DNA from: Streptomyces abyssomicinicus
GTDB lineage: Bacteria > Actinomycetota > Actinomycetes > Streptomycetales > Streptomycetaceae
Length of the DNA: 64,000 nucleotides
Direction: 5' to 3'
NCBI RefSeq assembly: GCF_008974245.1
Contig: NZ_BBZI01000013.1
Location: 62,001-126,000, forward strand
The position numbers were made by a program, and so were the translations under genes. This document shows, in pieces, positions 43,022-51,411 of the stretch. Every line of letters begins with the position of its first letter. The first letter of the stretch is position 1. The notes below the pieces were generated by a model. The model saw only the letters and a list, made by a program, of their open reading frames with translations, had not been told where the DNA came from and did not search any database.

Positions 43022-43390
43022 TCAGTCGCCGCGCGGCAGAGATCGTTCGACGAGTGCGACGGTGGCGCGGGGGTCGTCGACCTCCACCACGAGACGGTCG
43101 TAGGTCTCCGCGTCCGCGAGCTCGACGACGACCGCCTTCTCGGGGTTCTTCACGTCCCAGAACAGCCACTCGCCCTGCCGGCGGAAGCGTCCCGCGGTCA
43201 CCACGCCGGGCATGTGGGTCCCGGCCACGCGGATGCCCTTCGACTCGCGCGCGATGCCGGGGTCGTGGGTGGCACCGCGCACGTTGCCGAGCGGGACCTC
43301 CAGGCGGCTCTTGAGCGCCCAGAGCTTGTCGAGGCCCTGGATCTCGACGATCAGCAGGTTCCGCTCGTTGTCGATGGATATCAGGGCCAT
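43022..43390 (-). CDS. Small hypothetical protein, possibly PH-like fold
   Basis: A 122-residue soluble protein, mostly beta with a final helix: LISIDNERNLLIVEIQGLDK, GRFRRQGEWLFWDVKNPEKA, VVELADAETYDRLVVEVDD. The arrangement, with a strand-rich body and WLFWDV near the end, resembles bacterial PH-like proteins, but this is a fold guess. The ATG at 43390 has AAGGAG seven bases upstream and lies just after the TetR stop (TGAC-ATG), so it is co-transcribed with the TetR gene and is probably what that repressor controls. Confidence 0.75.
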   Translation of the reverse strand: MALISIDNERNLLIVEIQGLDKLWALKSRLEVPLGNVRGATHDPGIARESKGIRVAGTHMPGVVTAGRFRRQGEWLFWDVKNPEKAVVVELADAETYDRLVVEVDDPRATVALVERSLPRGD

Positions 43391-43391
43391 G

Positions 43392-43877
43392 TCAGTACTC
43401 CTTGGGGTCGGCCGGCCGGGCGCGCAGACGCAGGCGGGCACCGAGAACGGTGGAGGCGAGCTGAGGCGCGGCGTCGCCGTGGGTGGGGCGCAGGGCGTCC
43501 TCCAGGGCGGTGACACCCTCCGCGACCAGCGCGGCCACCTCGGGGTCGTGAGGCGCGCGCTCGGTGGCGGCGAGCAGGAGCAGCCCTGCGGCCGGGCCGT
43601 CGTCGAACGAGGCGATCGCCGCCGCGAGCGCCTGCTCGGGTCCGGTGACCGAGGCGATGGCCTCGGTGGTCGGCCGGATCTCCTGGGCGAGGTGGGCGCG
43701 CAGAGCGGTCAGATGCAGGCTCCGCTTCGATCCGAACACCTTGTAGAGGCTGCCCCGGTGCACGCCGGTGGCGGACACCAGGTCGTCCACCGAGGTGCCC
43801 TCGAAGCCGTGCGTGGCGAACAGGACGGCGGCGGCCGCGACGGCCTGGTCGGCGTCGAAGGCCCGTGGTCTTCCCAT
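43392..43877 (-). CDS. TetR-family regulator
   Basis: A 161-residue repressor. The HTH comprises FDADQAVAAAAVLFATHGFE and DDLVSATGVHRGSLYKVFGS (residues about 6-48). The C-terminal ligand domain is shorter than average. The ATG at 43877 is followed by the downstream small gene in the same operon. The perfect palindrome at 43913-43928, with an extra half-site closer to the gene, is the likely operator, giving autoregulation. The ligand is unknown. Confidence 0.92.
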   Translation of the reverse strand: MGRPRAFDADQAVAAAAVLFATHGFEGTSVDDLVSATGVHRGSLYKVFGSKRSLHLTALRAHLAQEIRPTTEAIASVTGPEQALAAAIASFDDGPAAGLLLLAATERAPHDPEVAALVAEGVTALEDALRPTHGDAAPQLASTVLGARLRLRARPADPKEY

Positions 43878-43912
43878 GCCGGTGATCGTACGCAGTTCGA
43901 GAACGATCAGTC

Positions 43913-43928
43913 AAGAACGATCGTTCTT
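43913..43928. promoter_or_regulatory. TetR-type palindromic operator
   Basis: AAGAACGATCGTTCTT is a perfect 16-base palindrome 36 bases upstream of the TetR start. A direct half-site, GAACGATC, recurs at about 43900-43908, suggesting two repressor dimers may bind. Confidence 0.82.
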
Positions 43929-43947
43929 TTATGGCGCGCCGCCCGGC

Positions 43948-44982
43948 TCAGGGATGCAGGACGATCTTCCCCACGTGTCCCCGGCGGGCCAGTTCCTCCT
44001 GTGCCAGCGCGGCCTCCTCCAGCGGGTAGGTCGCGGCGATCACGGGCTGCACCTCGGCCTTGCGCGCCATCTCCATCAGCAGGTCGAAGTGCCTGGGCGT
44101 GTGCATCGCGGAGCCGATCACCTGCGCGTTGTGCAGGTAGAGACGGCGCACGTCGAAGGCGACGTCGTACCCGCCGAGCGCGCCGGCGACGACCCACCGG
44201 CCCCCTTCGCGCAGCCACGGCAGCCCCTCGCTCAGCAGGTCCCCGGCGACGACGTCCAGCGCGACGTCGACACCGTCCGGGGCGACCACGCGCACCTGCT
44301 CGTCGATGTCCCGGCCGCGGTCGATGACCTCGTGCGCGCCCGCCTCACGCACCAGGCTCATCTTGGAACCCCGGCTGACGGCGAGCACCCGCGCGCCCCG
44401 CGCCCGCGCGATCTGCACCAGCGCGAGACCGACACCGCCGGACGCCCCCGACACCAGGACGGTCTCCCCCCGCCGGAGCCGCCCGCGCTCGATCATGCCC
44501 AGCGCCGTGCCGTAGGCGGTGGGCAGGGCCGCGAGCTGGGCGTCGGTGAGCGGGGAGTCCGTCACGTCGTGCGCCCGCTCCACCCGGGCCGTCACGTACT
44601 CGGCGTAACCGCCGTCGCGCTCGCTCCCCATCAGGCCCACCGGGTACGCGTCCGGCCCGTCGGTGTCGTAGATCGCCGGGTCGACGACCACCCGGCGTCC
44701 GAGCAGCCCCGCGTCCGCCTCGGACCCGACCGCCACCACCCGGCCGGCCACGTCCGCCCCCTGGATGCGCGGGAAGTCGATCGGCCCCCGCCACCCCGAG
44801 AGCGCCCTCGGGTCCCCCGGGCGGCCGTAGGCGCCGTCCCGGGTCCACAGGTCGGTGTTGTTCAGCGCCACCGCGCTGACCTGGATCAGCAGTTCCCCCG
44901 CGCGTGGGGTCGGCACGGCCACCTCCGCCGGCACGAGGACCTCCGGCCCTCCGTGCGCGGTCAGCCGCACGGCACGCATCAT
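43948..44982 (-). CDS. Zinc-binding-type alcohol dehydrogenase / quinone oxidoreductase (MDR)
   Basis: A 344-residue medium-chain dehydrogenase/reductase. The N-terminal GroES-like domain has AVRLTAHGGPEVLVPAEVAV and IQGADVAGRVVAVGSEADAG. The Rossmann domain has GETVLVSGASGGVGLALVQI, the NADPH-binding glycine motif. Structural zinc cysteines are absent, so it is nearer quinone oxidoreductases (QOR-type). ATG 44982 was chosen because GGGAG lies eight bases upstream; ATG 44997 is in frame with a poorer site. Its stop lies 20 bases from the TetR operator, but it is read as a separate gene upstream of that operon. The substrate is unknown. Confidence 0.9.
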   Translation of the reverse strand: MMRAVRLTAHGGPEVLVPAEVAVPTPRAGELLIQVSAVALNNTDLWTRDGAYGRPGDPRALSGWRGPIDFPRIQGADVAGRVVAVGSEADAGLLGRRVVVDPAIYDTDGPDAYPVGLMGSERDGGYAEYVTARVERAHDVTDSPLTDAQLAALPTAYGTALGMIERGRLRRGETVLVSGASGGVGLALVQIARARGARVLAVSRGSKMSLVREAGAHEVIDRGRDIDEQVRVVAPDGVDVALDVVAGDLLSEGLPWLREGGRWVVAGALGGYDVAFDVRRLYLHNAQVIGSAMHTPRHFDLLMEMARKAEVQPVIAATYPLEEAALAQEELARRGHVGKIVLHP

Positions 44983-45049
44983 CTCGGACACTCCCATGCC
45001 GTCTGCGTACCGTGCATCGCCGACCGGAAACCCCGCACCACGCGCCGCC

Positions 45050-45081
45050 CGGACACCGCTCGGACACCGCTCGGACACCGC
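45050..45081. repeat. Three tandem 11-base repeats
   Basis: CGGACACCGCT is repeated three times without gaps in the intergenic region upstream of the MDR oxidoreductase gene. It could come from slippage and may vary in number. Confidence 0.75.
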
Positions 45082-45211
45082 CCGGCCCCGGCGTACCGCC
45101 GAGAGCCGGGGGCGCCCGGGGCCCGACCCGCGACGAAATGCCGTTGCCACCCGGCGCCGGGGGCGGCACAGTCCCTTTCCCACCCCGACACCCGGCGAGA
45201 GGGCCCCACGG

Positions 45212-45739
45212 ATGGACGAGCGCGCCGTGATCCTGAACGAGACGACCCAAGGGATGCGCCCGCTTCACGAGGGCCTCGCGTGGTTCGAAGGCCTGGACGA
45301 GAGCGAACAGACCCTCGCGCTGCGAGACCTCGGCCAGTTCTGTCACCAGGCCCGTCCCACCGGGGAAGAGACCCGGGAGGCCATACGGCGCTCAGGGCTC
45401 CGGCCGAGCCACACGCCCTGCGTGATGATCATGCGAGGCCGGGTCTAGCAGCGACTGGGAGCCATCGCCGGGCTGCGGCCGCGGCACGAGCGGATCAAGG
45501 CATTCCGTCTGCTCGTCCAGGTCCTGGCCGTCGCCGATGCGCGGCGCCGACGGAAGACCTGCGCCGACGGGTGCGGTCACGCGTGGCACCGGCTGAAGCC
45601 CCGGCCGGAGGCCGACGCGCCGCCCGCCCGACACCGCCCGGCCCCCGCGGTGGGCGGGCGGTCGTCCTGGGGTGGCTGCCCTGTGGCTACAGTGCGGTCC
45701 TGCCGTGCAGGTGTTCGAGACAAGGGGTGGTGGCCATGA
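45212..45739 (+). pseudogene. DUF5958-like gene interrupted by in-frame TAG
   Basis: The frame from ATG 45212 (GAGAGGG eight bases upstream) encodes MDERAVILNETTQGMRPLHE and more, 78 residues, resembling the start of the DUF5958 family. It stops at TAG 45446-45448. Beyond that codon the same frame continues with family-like sequence (LGAIAGLRPRHERIKAFRLL, then VLAVADARRRRKTCADGCGH and AWHRLK) until TGA 45737-45739. So the gene appears split by a single nonsense change rather than ended. It may be a recent pseudogene, a read-through gene, or a base-call error. A truncated 78-residue product would still be made. The family function is unknown. Confidence 0.65.
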
Positions 45740-45987
45740 TCCGGTACCGGATCGAGCAGATCGGGGACCTTCCGCCTGCCTTCGCGGCGGCGCTCGGAGT
45801 GTTGCTGCTGCTGCTCATCGCCGGTCTGGTGGGGGCGCTCCTGTGGCTGCCGGACTCCTCGAAACTGAGGAGCCCGGCCGCCCGCGAGCGGGCGCGGCGA
45901 CGCGCGGAGAGCCGGAAGCGGCAGAAGGCGCTGCGCCGGCGGCGGGAGGCCCTGCAGCGGAAGGCACGCGGGCGCGGGGACACGTGA
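45736..45987 (+). CDS. Small single-pass membrane protein with basic tail
   Basis: An 83-residue protein: a short N-terminus, one strong membrane helix (FAAALGVLLLLLIAGLVGAL) and a highly basic C-terminal half (RERARRRAESRKRQKALRRR) that would face the cytoplasm and could touch nucleic acid or lipid head groups. ATG 45736 has an AGGGGTGGTGG site. It overlaps the end of the frame that reads through the DUF5958-like gene. I recognise no family. Confidence 0.7.
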   Translation: MIRYRIEQIGDLPPAFAAALGVLLLLLIAGLVGALLWLPDSSKLRSPAARERARRRAESRKRQKALRRRREALQRKARGRGDT

Positions 45988-46132
45988 CCGGACCGGCGCG
46001 CGGCGCGGCCGGCGGTGCATGGCCGGTTCGGGCCGTGGCCTCCGGGGGGTTCCGGCGTTGGACCGGGGGGCGGGCACGGCATGGACGCGGCCGGCCCACC
46101 ATCCGCTCGACGAGGCGAAGGGCTGCTGGGCT

Positions 46133-46933
46133 GTGACGGATCTCGCGGACACGATCGAATCGATGCGCCAGCTCACCACCGTGTGGCGCGCCATGGTGCT
46201 CGACCGCACCCCGGAAGCGGACGTGCGGGACCTCCCCGGCGTCGCCGTCCGCTGGGCCGACTGCCGGTTCCCCTTCTGGAACGCCGTCACCCTCACCGAG
46301 GACGGCGTGGACGTGCCGCTCCTCGACGCACGCCTGCGGCAGGCGGCGGACGTGATGCGCGCGAAGCGGCAGCCGGGCTTCCTCTGGCTCTTCGAGGGCC
46401 TGCTCGGCGAGGACGCCCGGGCGGAGCTGCCCGCGGCGGCGGAACGGGCGGGCCTGGAGTACGCCTTCCCCGGCACCGGGATGGCCGGCGACCTGCTGCC
46501 CGTGCCGGAGCCGCGCCACCCCGACCTCACCTTCGTCCGCGTGACCACCGACGACCACCTGCGCGACTACGCCGACCTCAACTCGCTGGCGTACGGCTTC
46601 GATCCGGCCGCCGGCCGGGACGGCCTCGCGGGTTCCCCGCTGTGGAAGAGCGAGGTGTTCGCCTTCCTCGGCCTGCGCGACGGCGTGCCGGTGACCTGTG
46701 CCGCGGCGGTCGAGGCGGACGGCCGGCTGTTCGTCGCCCTGGTGGCCACGGATCCGGGCCACCAGCGCCGCGGCTACGGCGAGGCGGTCACCCGCCGGGC
46801 CCTCCACGAGGGCGCCCGCGCCACCGGCCTCACCCGCGCCACCCTGCACGCCACCGAGGCGGGCGCGCCGGTGTACCCGCGCATCGGTTTCGTGCCGAAC
46901 TCCCCGATGCGGTTCTACGGGCTCAGGCCCTGA
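46133..46933 (+). CDS. GNAT-family N-acetyltransferase
   Basis: A 266-residue acetyltransferase. The C-terminal GNAT domain (about residues 125-266) contains the acetyl-CoA binding motif A: LFVALVATDPGHQRRGYGEA (Q-x-x-R-G-Y-G). It ends YPRIGFVPNSPMRFYGL, the usual beta5-beta6 closing. The N-terminal 120 residues form an extra domain seen in a Streptomyces subgroup. GTG 46133 was chosen to match the family start (TDLADTIESMRQ); longer frames start in poor codons. It converges with the HD hydrolase gene, only three bases apart. The substrate is unknown. Confidence 0.9.
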   Translation: MTDLADTIESMRQLTTVWRAMVLDRTPEADVRDLPGVAVRWADCRFPFWNAVTLTEDGVDVPLLDARLRQAADVMRAKRQPGFLWLFEGLLGEDARAELPAAAERAGLEYAFPGTGMAGDLLPVPEPRHPDLTFVRVTTDDHLRDYADLNSLAYGFDPAAGRDGLAGSPLWKSEVFAFLGLRDGVPVTCAAAVEADGRLFVALVATDPGHQRRGYGEAVTRRALHEGARATGLTRATLHATEAGAPVYPRIGFVPNSPMRFYGLRP

Positions 46934-46936
46934 GCG

Positions 46937-47470
46937 TCAGACCGCCCGCCGCCGCTCCCGCGGCTGCCGCCGCTCCCGCAACTCCTCCAGCAGCGGCGGA
47001 TTGACGACGCCGACGATGGCCTCGATGTCACGCTCGTCCGCCGCGGCCCACAGGACGTCGCGCGCCGCCCGGTACTTCGCGGCCAGGCGGACCCGCTTCT
47101 CCTCCGGGAGCCGCTCCGCGCGGTCGGTCCGGCTGTTGTGGGCGTTGTCCGCGATCTTCACCAGGGTGGCATCCCGGTCGGTGGCGATGCGGCGGATCTT
47201 CTCCTCGTAGGGCACGCCCGGCAGGTTGGTCACCGCCTCGACGGCCGCGACGACGCGCGGCGGGACTCCCGCGGCACGCAGCCGCTCGGCGGTCCAGGCG
47301 GTGTCCTCGACGACGTCGTGCAGCAGCCCCGCCATGACCAGGTCGTCCCCGAACGCCGCCAGCCCGGCGGCCACGGCCCGGACGTGTTCCACGTACGGCA
47401 CGCCGGTCTTGTCGGTCTGCCCGGCGTGGGCCGCGGACGCGAGCGCGTCGACTTCGCTGACGGTCTTCAC
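46937..47470 (-). CDS. Small HD-domain (p)ppGpp hydrolase-like protein
   Basis: A 177-residue HD protein resembling the hydrolase half of RelA/SpoT (MESH1/SAH type). Metal ligands are His in VPYVEHVRAV, the His-Asp pair in GLLHDVVEDTAW, and a later Asp in LVKIADNAHNSRTDRAE. VEAVTNLPGVPYEEKIRRIA corresponds to the family helix. No synthetase or TGS/ACT domain is attached. A role in removing (p)ppGpp or another nucleotide is likely but untested. GTG 47470 has GGAGGAGGGGG upstream. It faces the acetyltransferase gene. Confidence 0.85.
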   Translation of the reverse strand: MKTVSEVDALASAAHAGQTDKTGVPYVEHVRAVAAGLAAFGDDLVMAGLLHDVVEDTAWTAERLRAAGVPPRVVAAVEAVTNLPGVPYEEKIRRIATDRDATLVKIADNAHNSRTDRAERLPEEKRVRLAAKYRAARDVLWAAADERDIEAIVGVVNPPLLEELRERRQPRERRRAV

Positions 47471-47649
47471 GTGACCCCCTCCTCCGGCGGCCGCCTCGGG
47501 CTCCGGCCCGGCTCCGGCGGCCGGCTCAGGCCTGCCGGGTACATTCTCCCCCGCCTTGCGGCGCCCTCCGGGCGGTGACCGGCGGTGGGCGCCGTACGGT
47601 TCCCGCGGGACCGCCCCGCCGCACCGGGGGGGGCGTCCGGCCGGCGGTG

Positions 47650-48714
47650 TCAGCTCGCGGCGTCCGCCGAGGTGCGGGCGAACCAGGTGCGCGTCTCGTC
47701 CGCGGAGAGGACACGGGTCAGCTCCGCCGCTCCCGGCAGGTGGGGGAAGAACCGGTCGGCGTTCCAACTCCGCCGGTACGTCGGCTCGTCCAGCACGAGC
47801 AGACGGCGTCCCTCGACCACGGGTATGTCGTCGGGCAGCCCCTCGTTCCAGATCCGCTCGCCGTCCGGAGCGAGGAGCTCGAAGGCCCCGGTCGCCACGA
47901 CGTCGGTGCGGCCCTGGGCGGGCGCGGGGTCCGTGGCCAGGAGGACGCTCTCGGCCGACGGGGCGTCACCGGGTACGTGACCGCCGCCGACGAGGACGTG
48001 GGCGAGCAGGGTGTGCAACTGGAAGTTGTCCCCGATCCCGCCGATGCGCACCTCGAACCCGCGCCCGGTGGGCCGGTGCAGCACGATCAAGGGCTCGTCG
48101 TCCAGCACCGCCAGCGCGTACACCAGGCACTTGAGGTCGTGCGACTCCAGCGCCGCCAGGTCGCGCGCGACGGGAAGGAGCGCGGCCGCGTACCGGCGGC
48201 GCACCTCCGCGCTGCGGCACAGCACGGCCAGCGCGGGCGGCTGCCAGCCGTCCGTGGAGCACCAGGCGAGTGCCAGTCGCAGGGCCTCGTACTCGTCGTC
48301 GCCGAGGCGCGCGAGGAGCGCGTCGTCGATCATCTTCTCGTCGGGCTCGGGCAGTTGGTCCTCGACGCCGCCGGCGGCCGTCCAGCGGCGCGCGAACTCC
48401 GTCGCGTCGAGCAGGTCCCGCCGCACGGCGTCGAGGATCGGCCCCGCGCAGGCCAGCGGGTCGGCGCCGCGCTCGACGCAGTAACCGGCCGCGTTCGCCA
48501 GGTACGGCCGGGGACCGACGGGCGGGAACGACGGCAGCAGCGCGGCCAGCCGCGGTCCGGCCGGGACGAGTTCGTCGTCCGGCGCCTGCTGCAGGGCGCG
48601 CATCACGGCGGCGAACGTCTTCTCGGTGCGGGCGCCGTCGCGGGCCTCGACGGCCTGCTCCAGCTCGGTCACGAGTGCGTCGAGGCCTGCCGGCTTCTGT
48701 CTTCTGCTGAACAT
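47650..48714 (-). CDS. Hypothetical protein (354 aa)
   Basis: I cannot name this protein. It starts FSRRQKPAGLDALVTELEQA and is helical in its first two-thirds (TFAAVMRALQQAPDDELVPA, ALRLALAWCSTDGWQPPALA). A strand-rich part follows (FEVRIGGIGDNFQLHTLLAH, GRRLLVLDEPTYRRSWN). No signal, membrane segment or catalytic motif stands out. The ATG at 48714 gives a natural N-terminus though the ribosome site is weak. Codon use is normal. It is isolated on the minus strand between the HD gene and the XRE-sigma operon. Confidence 0.75.
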   Translation of the reverse strand: MFSRRQKPAGLDALVTELEQAVEARDGARTEKTFAAVMRALQQAPDDELVPAGPRLAALLPSFPPVGPRPYLANAAGYCVERGADPLACAGPILDAVRRDLLDATEFARRWTAAGGVEDQLPEPDEKMIDDALLARLGDDEYEALRLALAWCSTDGWQPPALAVLCRSAEVRRRYAAALLPVARDLAALESHDLKCLVYALAVLDDEPLIVLHRPTGRGFEVRIGGIGDNFQLHTLLAHVLVGGGHVPGDAPSAESVLLATDPAPAQGRTDVVATGAFELLAPDGERIWNEGLPDDIPVVEGRRLLVLDEPTYRRSWNADRFFPHLPGAAELTRVLSADETRTWFARTSADAAS

Positions 48715-48778
48715 CACCGGCACACCGTAGACGCACGGGCCGACAAGGAACGGCGAGGGGACCGGGCAGGCGGAGGCG

Positions 48779-48838
48779 GGGGACCGGCAGGGGGGCGGGT
48801 GGCCGACAGGAGGGGGCAGGGGACCGGCAGGGGGGCGG
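48779..48838. repeat. Direct 20-base repeat in intergenic DNA
   Basis: GGGGACCGGCAGGGGGGCGG occurs at 48779-48798 and again at 48819-48838, with related fragments around it. The surrounding 285-base gap (48715-48999) has no gene. Confidence 0.75.
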
Positions 48839-48999
48839 CGGGCGAGGGCTCCACTGCCGTGCGCGGTGAGTGACCGACGGCCGGTCACCCGGCGCGACGC
48901 ACCGGGCCACGGCCTCCGGCCCCGAAGCGGCCCCGAGACGGGCCCGAGGCATCGGGCGGGGCGCCACGACACGGGTGGTCGCGGCGCCCCGCCGCGTTC

Positions 49000-49776
49000 C
49001 TACCCCTCGGCCGGCCCCTCGGTGCGGGGGTGCGCCGGGAGCCGCCCGTCCCCGGCGCCGCCGCCCCCGTCACCCTCCGAACCGGGTGAGGGCGAGCGGC
49101 GCCCCGGGCCCCCGCTCAGCAGGGCGCGGATCCGGTCCTCGAACCCCGGCCCGGGGACCGGCAGGTCGAACGCCGGGTGCCGGGCGTGTCCCGGGGCGAC
49201 GGCGTCCGGGATGAACTCCAGCAGCGCCTCCACCACCGCGTCCCGTGACCGCTCCTCCAACTGGGGCCGGAGCCCCGCGAGGAGGTCCAGCATCGCGGGG
49301 AACGTCACGTCGAAGGCGAGGCGGACGCCCTGCGGCCGTCCGGCCACGCCGGCCCACCGCTCGACGCGGCTGCGGTCCAGCCACCACTCGGCGGCGTCCC
49401 GGTCCCCGTACTTCCGGTGCTGGAGGTGGAGGCAGTACGGCGACAGCTCGTCCTCCGCCCCGGCGGCGTACTGCCACCAGGCGCGCGCGCCGTCCTCGTC
49501 GTCGGCCAGTTGCAGGACGCAGCCGACGAGCCGGGCGCCGAGCGGCTCGGGAAGCCGGTCGGTGAGGAAGGACCGGAGCGCGGTGTGCGCGTAGCGCACC
49601 AGCAACAGCTCGCACAGCACCTCCAGTTGGCCGTCCGCCCGCCTCTCCCCCGGGTCCCGCGCCGGGTCCGCGGCCCGGGGTCTGCCCGGCCCACCGCCGA
49701 CGGGGACGATGTCCGGCGGCACAGGGTCCCCGTCCGGTATCCGGGCTCCCGCGAGCAACTGCTGGACACGGCTCAT
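49000..49776 (-). CDS. Hypothetical protein coupled to XRE-sigma gene
   Basis: A 258-residue protein, mainly helical in the middle (EVLCELLLVRYAHTALRSFL, DDEDGARAWWQYAAGAEDEL, HRKYGDRDAAEWWLDRS), with a Gly/Pro-rich C-terminus. The segment around ARAWWQYAAGAED recalls proteins that commonly follow XRE-sigma genes in Streptomyces, perhaps as sigma-activity modulators. ATG 49776 overlaps the sigma gene stop by ATGA. No catalytic motif is seen. It is third and last in a three-gene minus-strand operon. Confidence 0.78.
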   Translation of the reverse strand: MSRVQQLLAGARIPDGDPVPPDIVPVGGGPGRPRAADPARDPGERRADGQLEVLCELLLVRYAHTALRSFLTDRLPEPLGARLVGCVLQLADDEDGARAWWQYAAGAEDELSPYCLHLQHRKYGDRDAAEWWLDRSRVERWAGVAGRPQGVRLAFDVTFPAMLDLLAGLRPQLEERSRDAVVEALLEFIPDAVAPGHARHPAFDLPVPGPGFEDRIRALLSGGPGRRSPSPGSEGDGGGGAGDGRLPAHPRTEGPAEG

Positions 49777-50717
49777 GTCGTCATCCCTCCCAGGGTGGTT
49801 CTGAGGTGCGGGGCATGCTCCAGGTGTTCCTGGGCCTGCCGGTCCCACAGGCCGACCATGCCGGGATCGGTCCCGAGCACGTCCGCCGTCTTCTCGGCGC
49901 TCCGGCCCAGCACGTAGCGCAGGATCAGCACGTCCGCGTGGTGGGGGGCGAGCTCGCGCATCGCCCTGAAGAGATCCGTCTGTTCGGTCAGCCGGACGAA
50001 CGCGTCCCGCGGGTCGGGCAGATCCGGCAGATCCGGCAGGTCCGGCAGATCCGCCGGCTCCAGCGGGTCGCAGCCCCAGCGGACGGACACCGTCCGCGAC
50101 GCGGCGACACCGTGCGCCGTCGACGGGTCGGCCCATGCCATGACCAGCTCACGCAGCACCGCCCAGACGTGGCCGGCGACGCTGGCGCTGGAGAACACGA
50201 CGTCCATGCGCGCCCACACCACGGTCAGCGCCTGCTGCACGACCCCGTCGGCGACGTCCGGCCGCAGGTAGACGCGGGCATAGGCGCGGTACGTCGCGCC
50301 GTGCAGGTCCCGCAGCCCTTCCAGGGCCCGCGGCAGCGGGGCGCGCCAGTCGTCCTCCACCCCCGCGTTCCGCTCGATCCACTCCTCCTTCTTGCGCGCC
50401 TCCCGCGCCCCGGCGAGCCACAGGCGGCACATCGGCGCGAGCGGCAGCCCCAGGGCGGTGGCCACGGCCCTGGTGATCTCCCAGCGCGGATACTTCCCGC
50501 CGTAGCCCCGGAGCAGCTCGGAGATCTTGGACCTGACGAAGTTGCAGTCGCCGCTGAGCTGGTCGATGGTGTGCCCGTCGCGCTGGTAGCGGTCGCGCAG
50601 GACGGACAGCAGGATCAGGTGGGTGCCGACGACACGCGGATCGACCTCACTGGGCCTGCGGCCCCGCTTGCGGGCTTTCGCGGGCTCGTCGGCGTCCTGT
50701 ACCGGGGATCTGTTCAA
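49773..50717 (-). CDS. XRE-type HTH / sigma-70-like transcription factor
   Basis: A 314-residue regulator. The N-terminal lambda-type HTH part (residues about 18-95) includes HTIDQLSGDCNFVRSKISEL. The second half looks like an ECF-like sigma factor: a region 2-like block (ATYRAYARVYLRPDVADGVV) and a region 4-like HTH (LAPHHADVLILRYVLGRSAE, KTADVLGTDPGMVGLWDRQ). Between them is an acidic ADLPDLPDLPDLPDPRD tandem. Such fused factors are common in Streptomyces. TTG 50717 was chosen: AAGGAG lies eight bases upstream, and the TTGA overlaps the stop of the small membrane gene. Target promoters are unknown. Confidence 0.82.
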   Translation of the reverse strand: MNRSPVQDADEPAKARKRGRRPSEVDPRVVGTHLILLSVLRDRYQRDGHTIDQLSGDCNFVRSKISELLRGYGGKYPRWEITRAVATALGLPLAPMCRLWLAGAREARKKEEWIERNAGVEDDWRAPLPRALEGLRDLHGATYRAYARVYLRPDVADGVVQQALTVVWARMDVVFSSASVAGHVWAVLRELVMAWADPSTAHGVAASRTVSVRWGCDPLEPADLPDLPDLPDLPDPRDAFVRLTEQTDLFRAMRELAPHHADVLILRYVLGRSAEKTADVLGTDPGMVGLWDRQAQEHLEHAPHLRTTLGGMTT

Positions 50718-50986
50718 CAGGGCTGCTCCTTGTTCCGCTCGGGCTCCGCGCCCGGCTCCGGCCCCCCGGCCTCTCCCGCCCGCCCCACCGCGCGCCGGGC
50801 GTCGCCCCTCGCGGCGCGCCTCGTCCCCGCGAGCTCGCGCCTCGTCCCCGCGAGTTGCAGCAGGGCGGGCACCACCGCGGGGACCACCGCCGCCGCCACG
50901 GCGGCGTGATCCATCAGGACCATCGCCGTGCTCCACGCGAACGTGGCCACCAGCACGACGTACGGCCAGACTTGCCTTGCGGACAT
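50714..50986 (-). CDS. Small membrane protein upstream of XRE-sigma factor
   Basis: A 90-residue protein with two hydrophobic segments (VWPYVVLVATFAWSTAMVLM and AVAAAVVPAVVPALLQLA) and a basic then Glu/Gly-rich cytoplasmic tail ending NKEQPC. It is first in the operon with the XRE-sigma gene (overlap TTGA), so it may act as a membrane anchor or anti-sigma-like partner. That is inference only. ATG 50986 has a weak site. It diverges from the Ser/Thr kinase gene. Confidence 0.72.
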   Translation of the reverse strand: MSARQVWPYVVLVATFAWSTAMVLMDHAAVAAAVVPAVVPALLQLAGTRRELAGTRRAARGDARRAVGRAGEAGGPEPGAEPERNKEQPC

Positions 50987-51411
50987 CGCTCACATCCGAA
51001 ATCGTGCAGACAGATGAATCCGCCTCCGCCGACCGAACACGCCTTCGGCGGTGACGGGTAGTCAGCATGGTGGGTGAGCGGATGATCACGCAATGTGATC
51101 ATGGGTTCGGGGAACATTACGCCCGCGCACGCCCCTCCGCCGCCGTCCCTCCGCCGTCCCTCCGCCGTCCTTCCGCCGCACTTCCGGCTCCTCGGACCGG
51201 CCCCGCACGGCCCTCGTCCGACCCGCCCCCAGGCGGCGTCCGACCCGCCCCGCACGGCCCGCCCCGCACGCCCGTCCCACGTGGCCTGTATCGCACGCCC
51301 GCCGCCGGACCCGGATGCCGAAGGCCCGAGGGTTGGGTAAGCCCCGAACGGCGGTCGAGGAGAACCGCACGGTGGTGGAGGAGACCTGTTCTGGCACGGG
51401 AGGAGCGCGGG
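50987..51411. other. Divergent regulatory region with tandem repeats
   Basis: These 425 bases between the small membrane gene and the kinase gene hold no credible gene. They contain the palindrome at 51082-51102 and a tandem run of CCGCCGTCCCT-like 11-base units at about 51137-51178. Both promoters must lie here. The segment 51060-51120 is AT-richer. Confidence 0.45.
51082..51102. promoter_or_regulatory. Operator-like palindrome
   Basis: ATGATCAC and GTGATCAT form a perfect 8-base inverted repeat with a five-base spacer (GCAAT). It lies between two divergent regulatory genes, where a dimeric regulator could control both. The binder is unknown. Confidence 0.6.
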
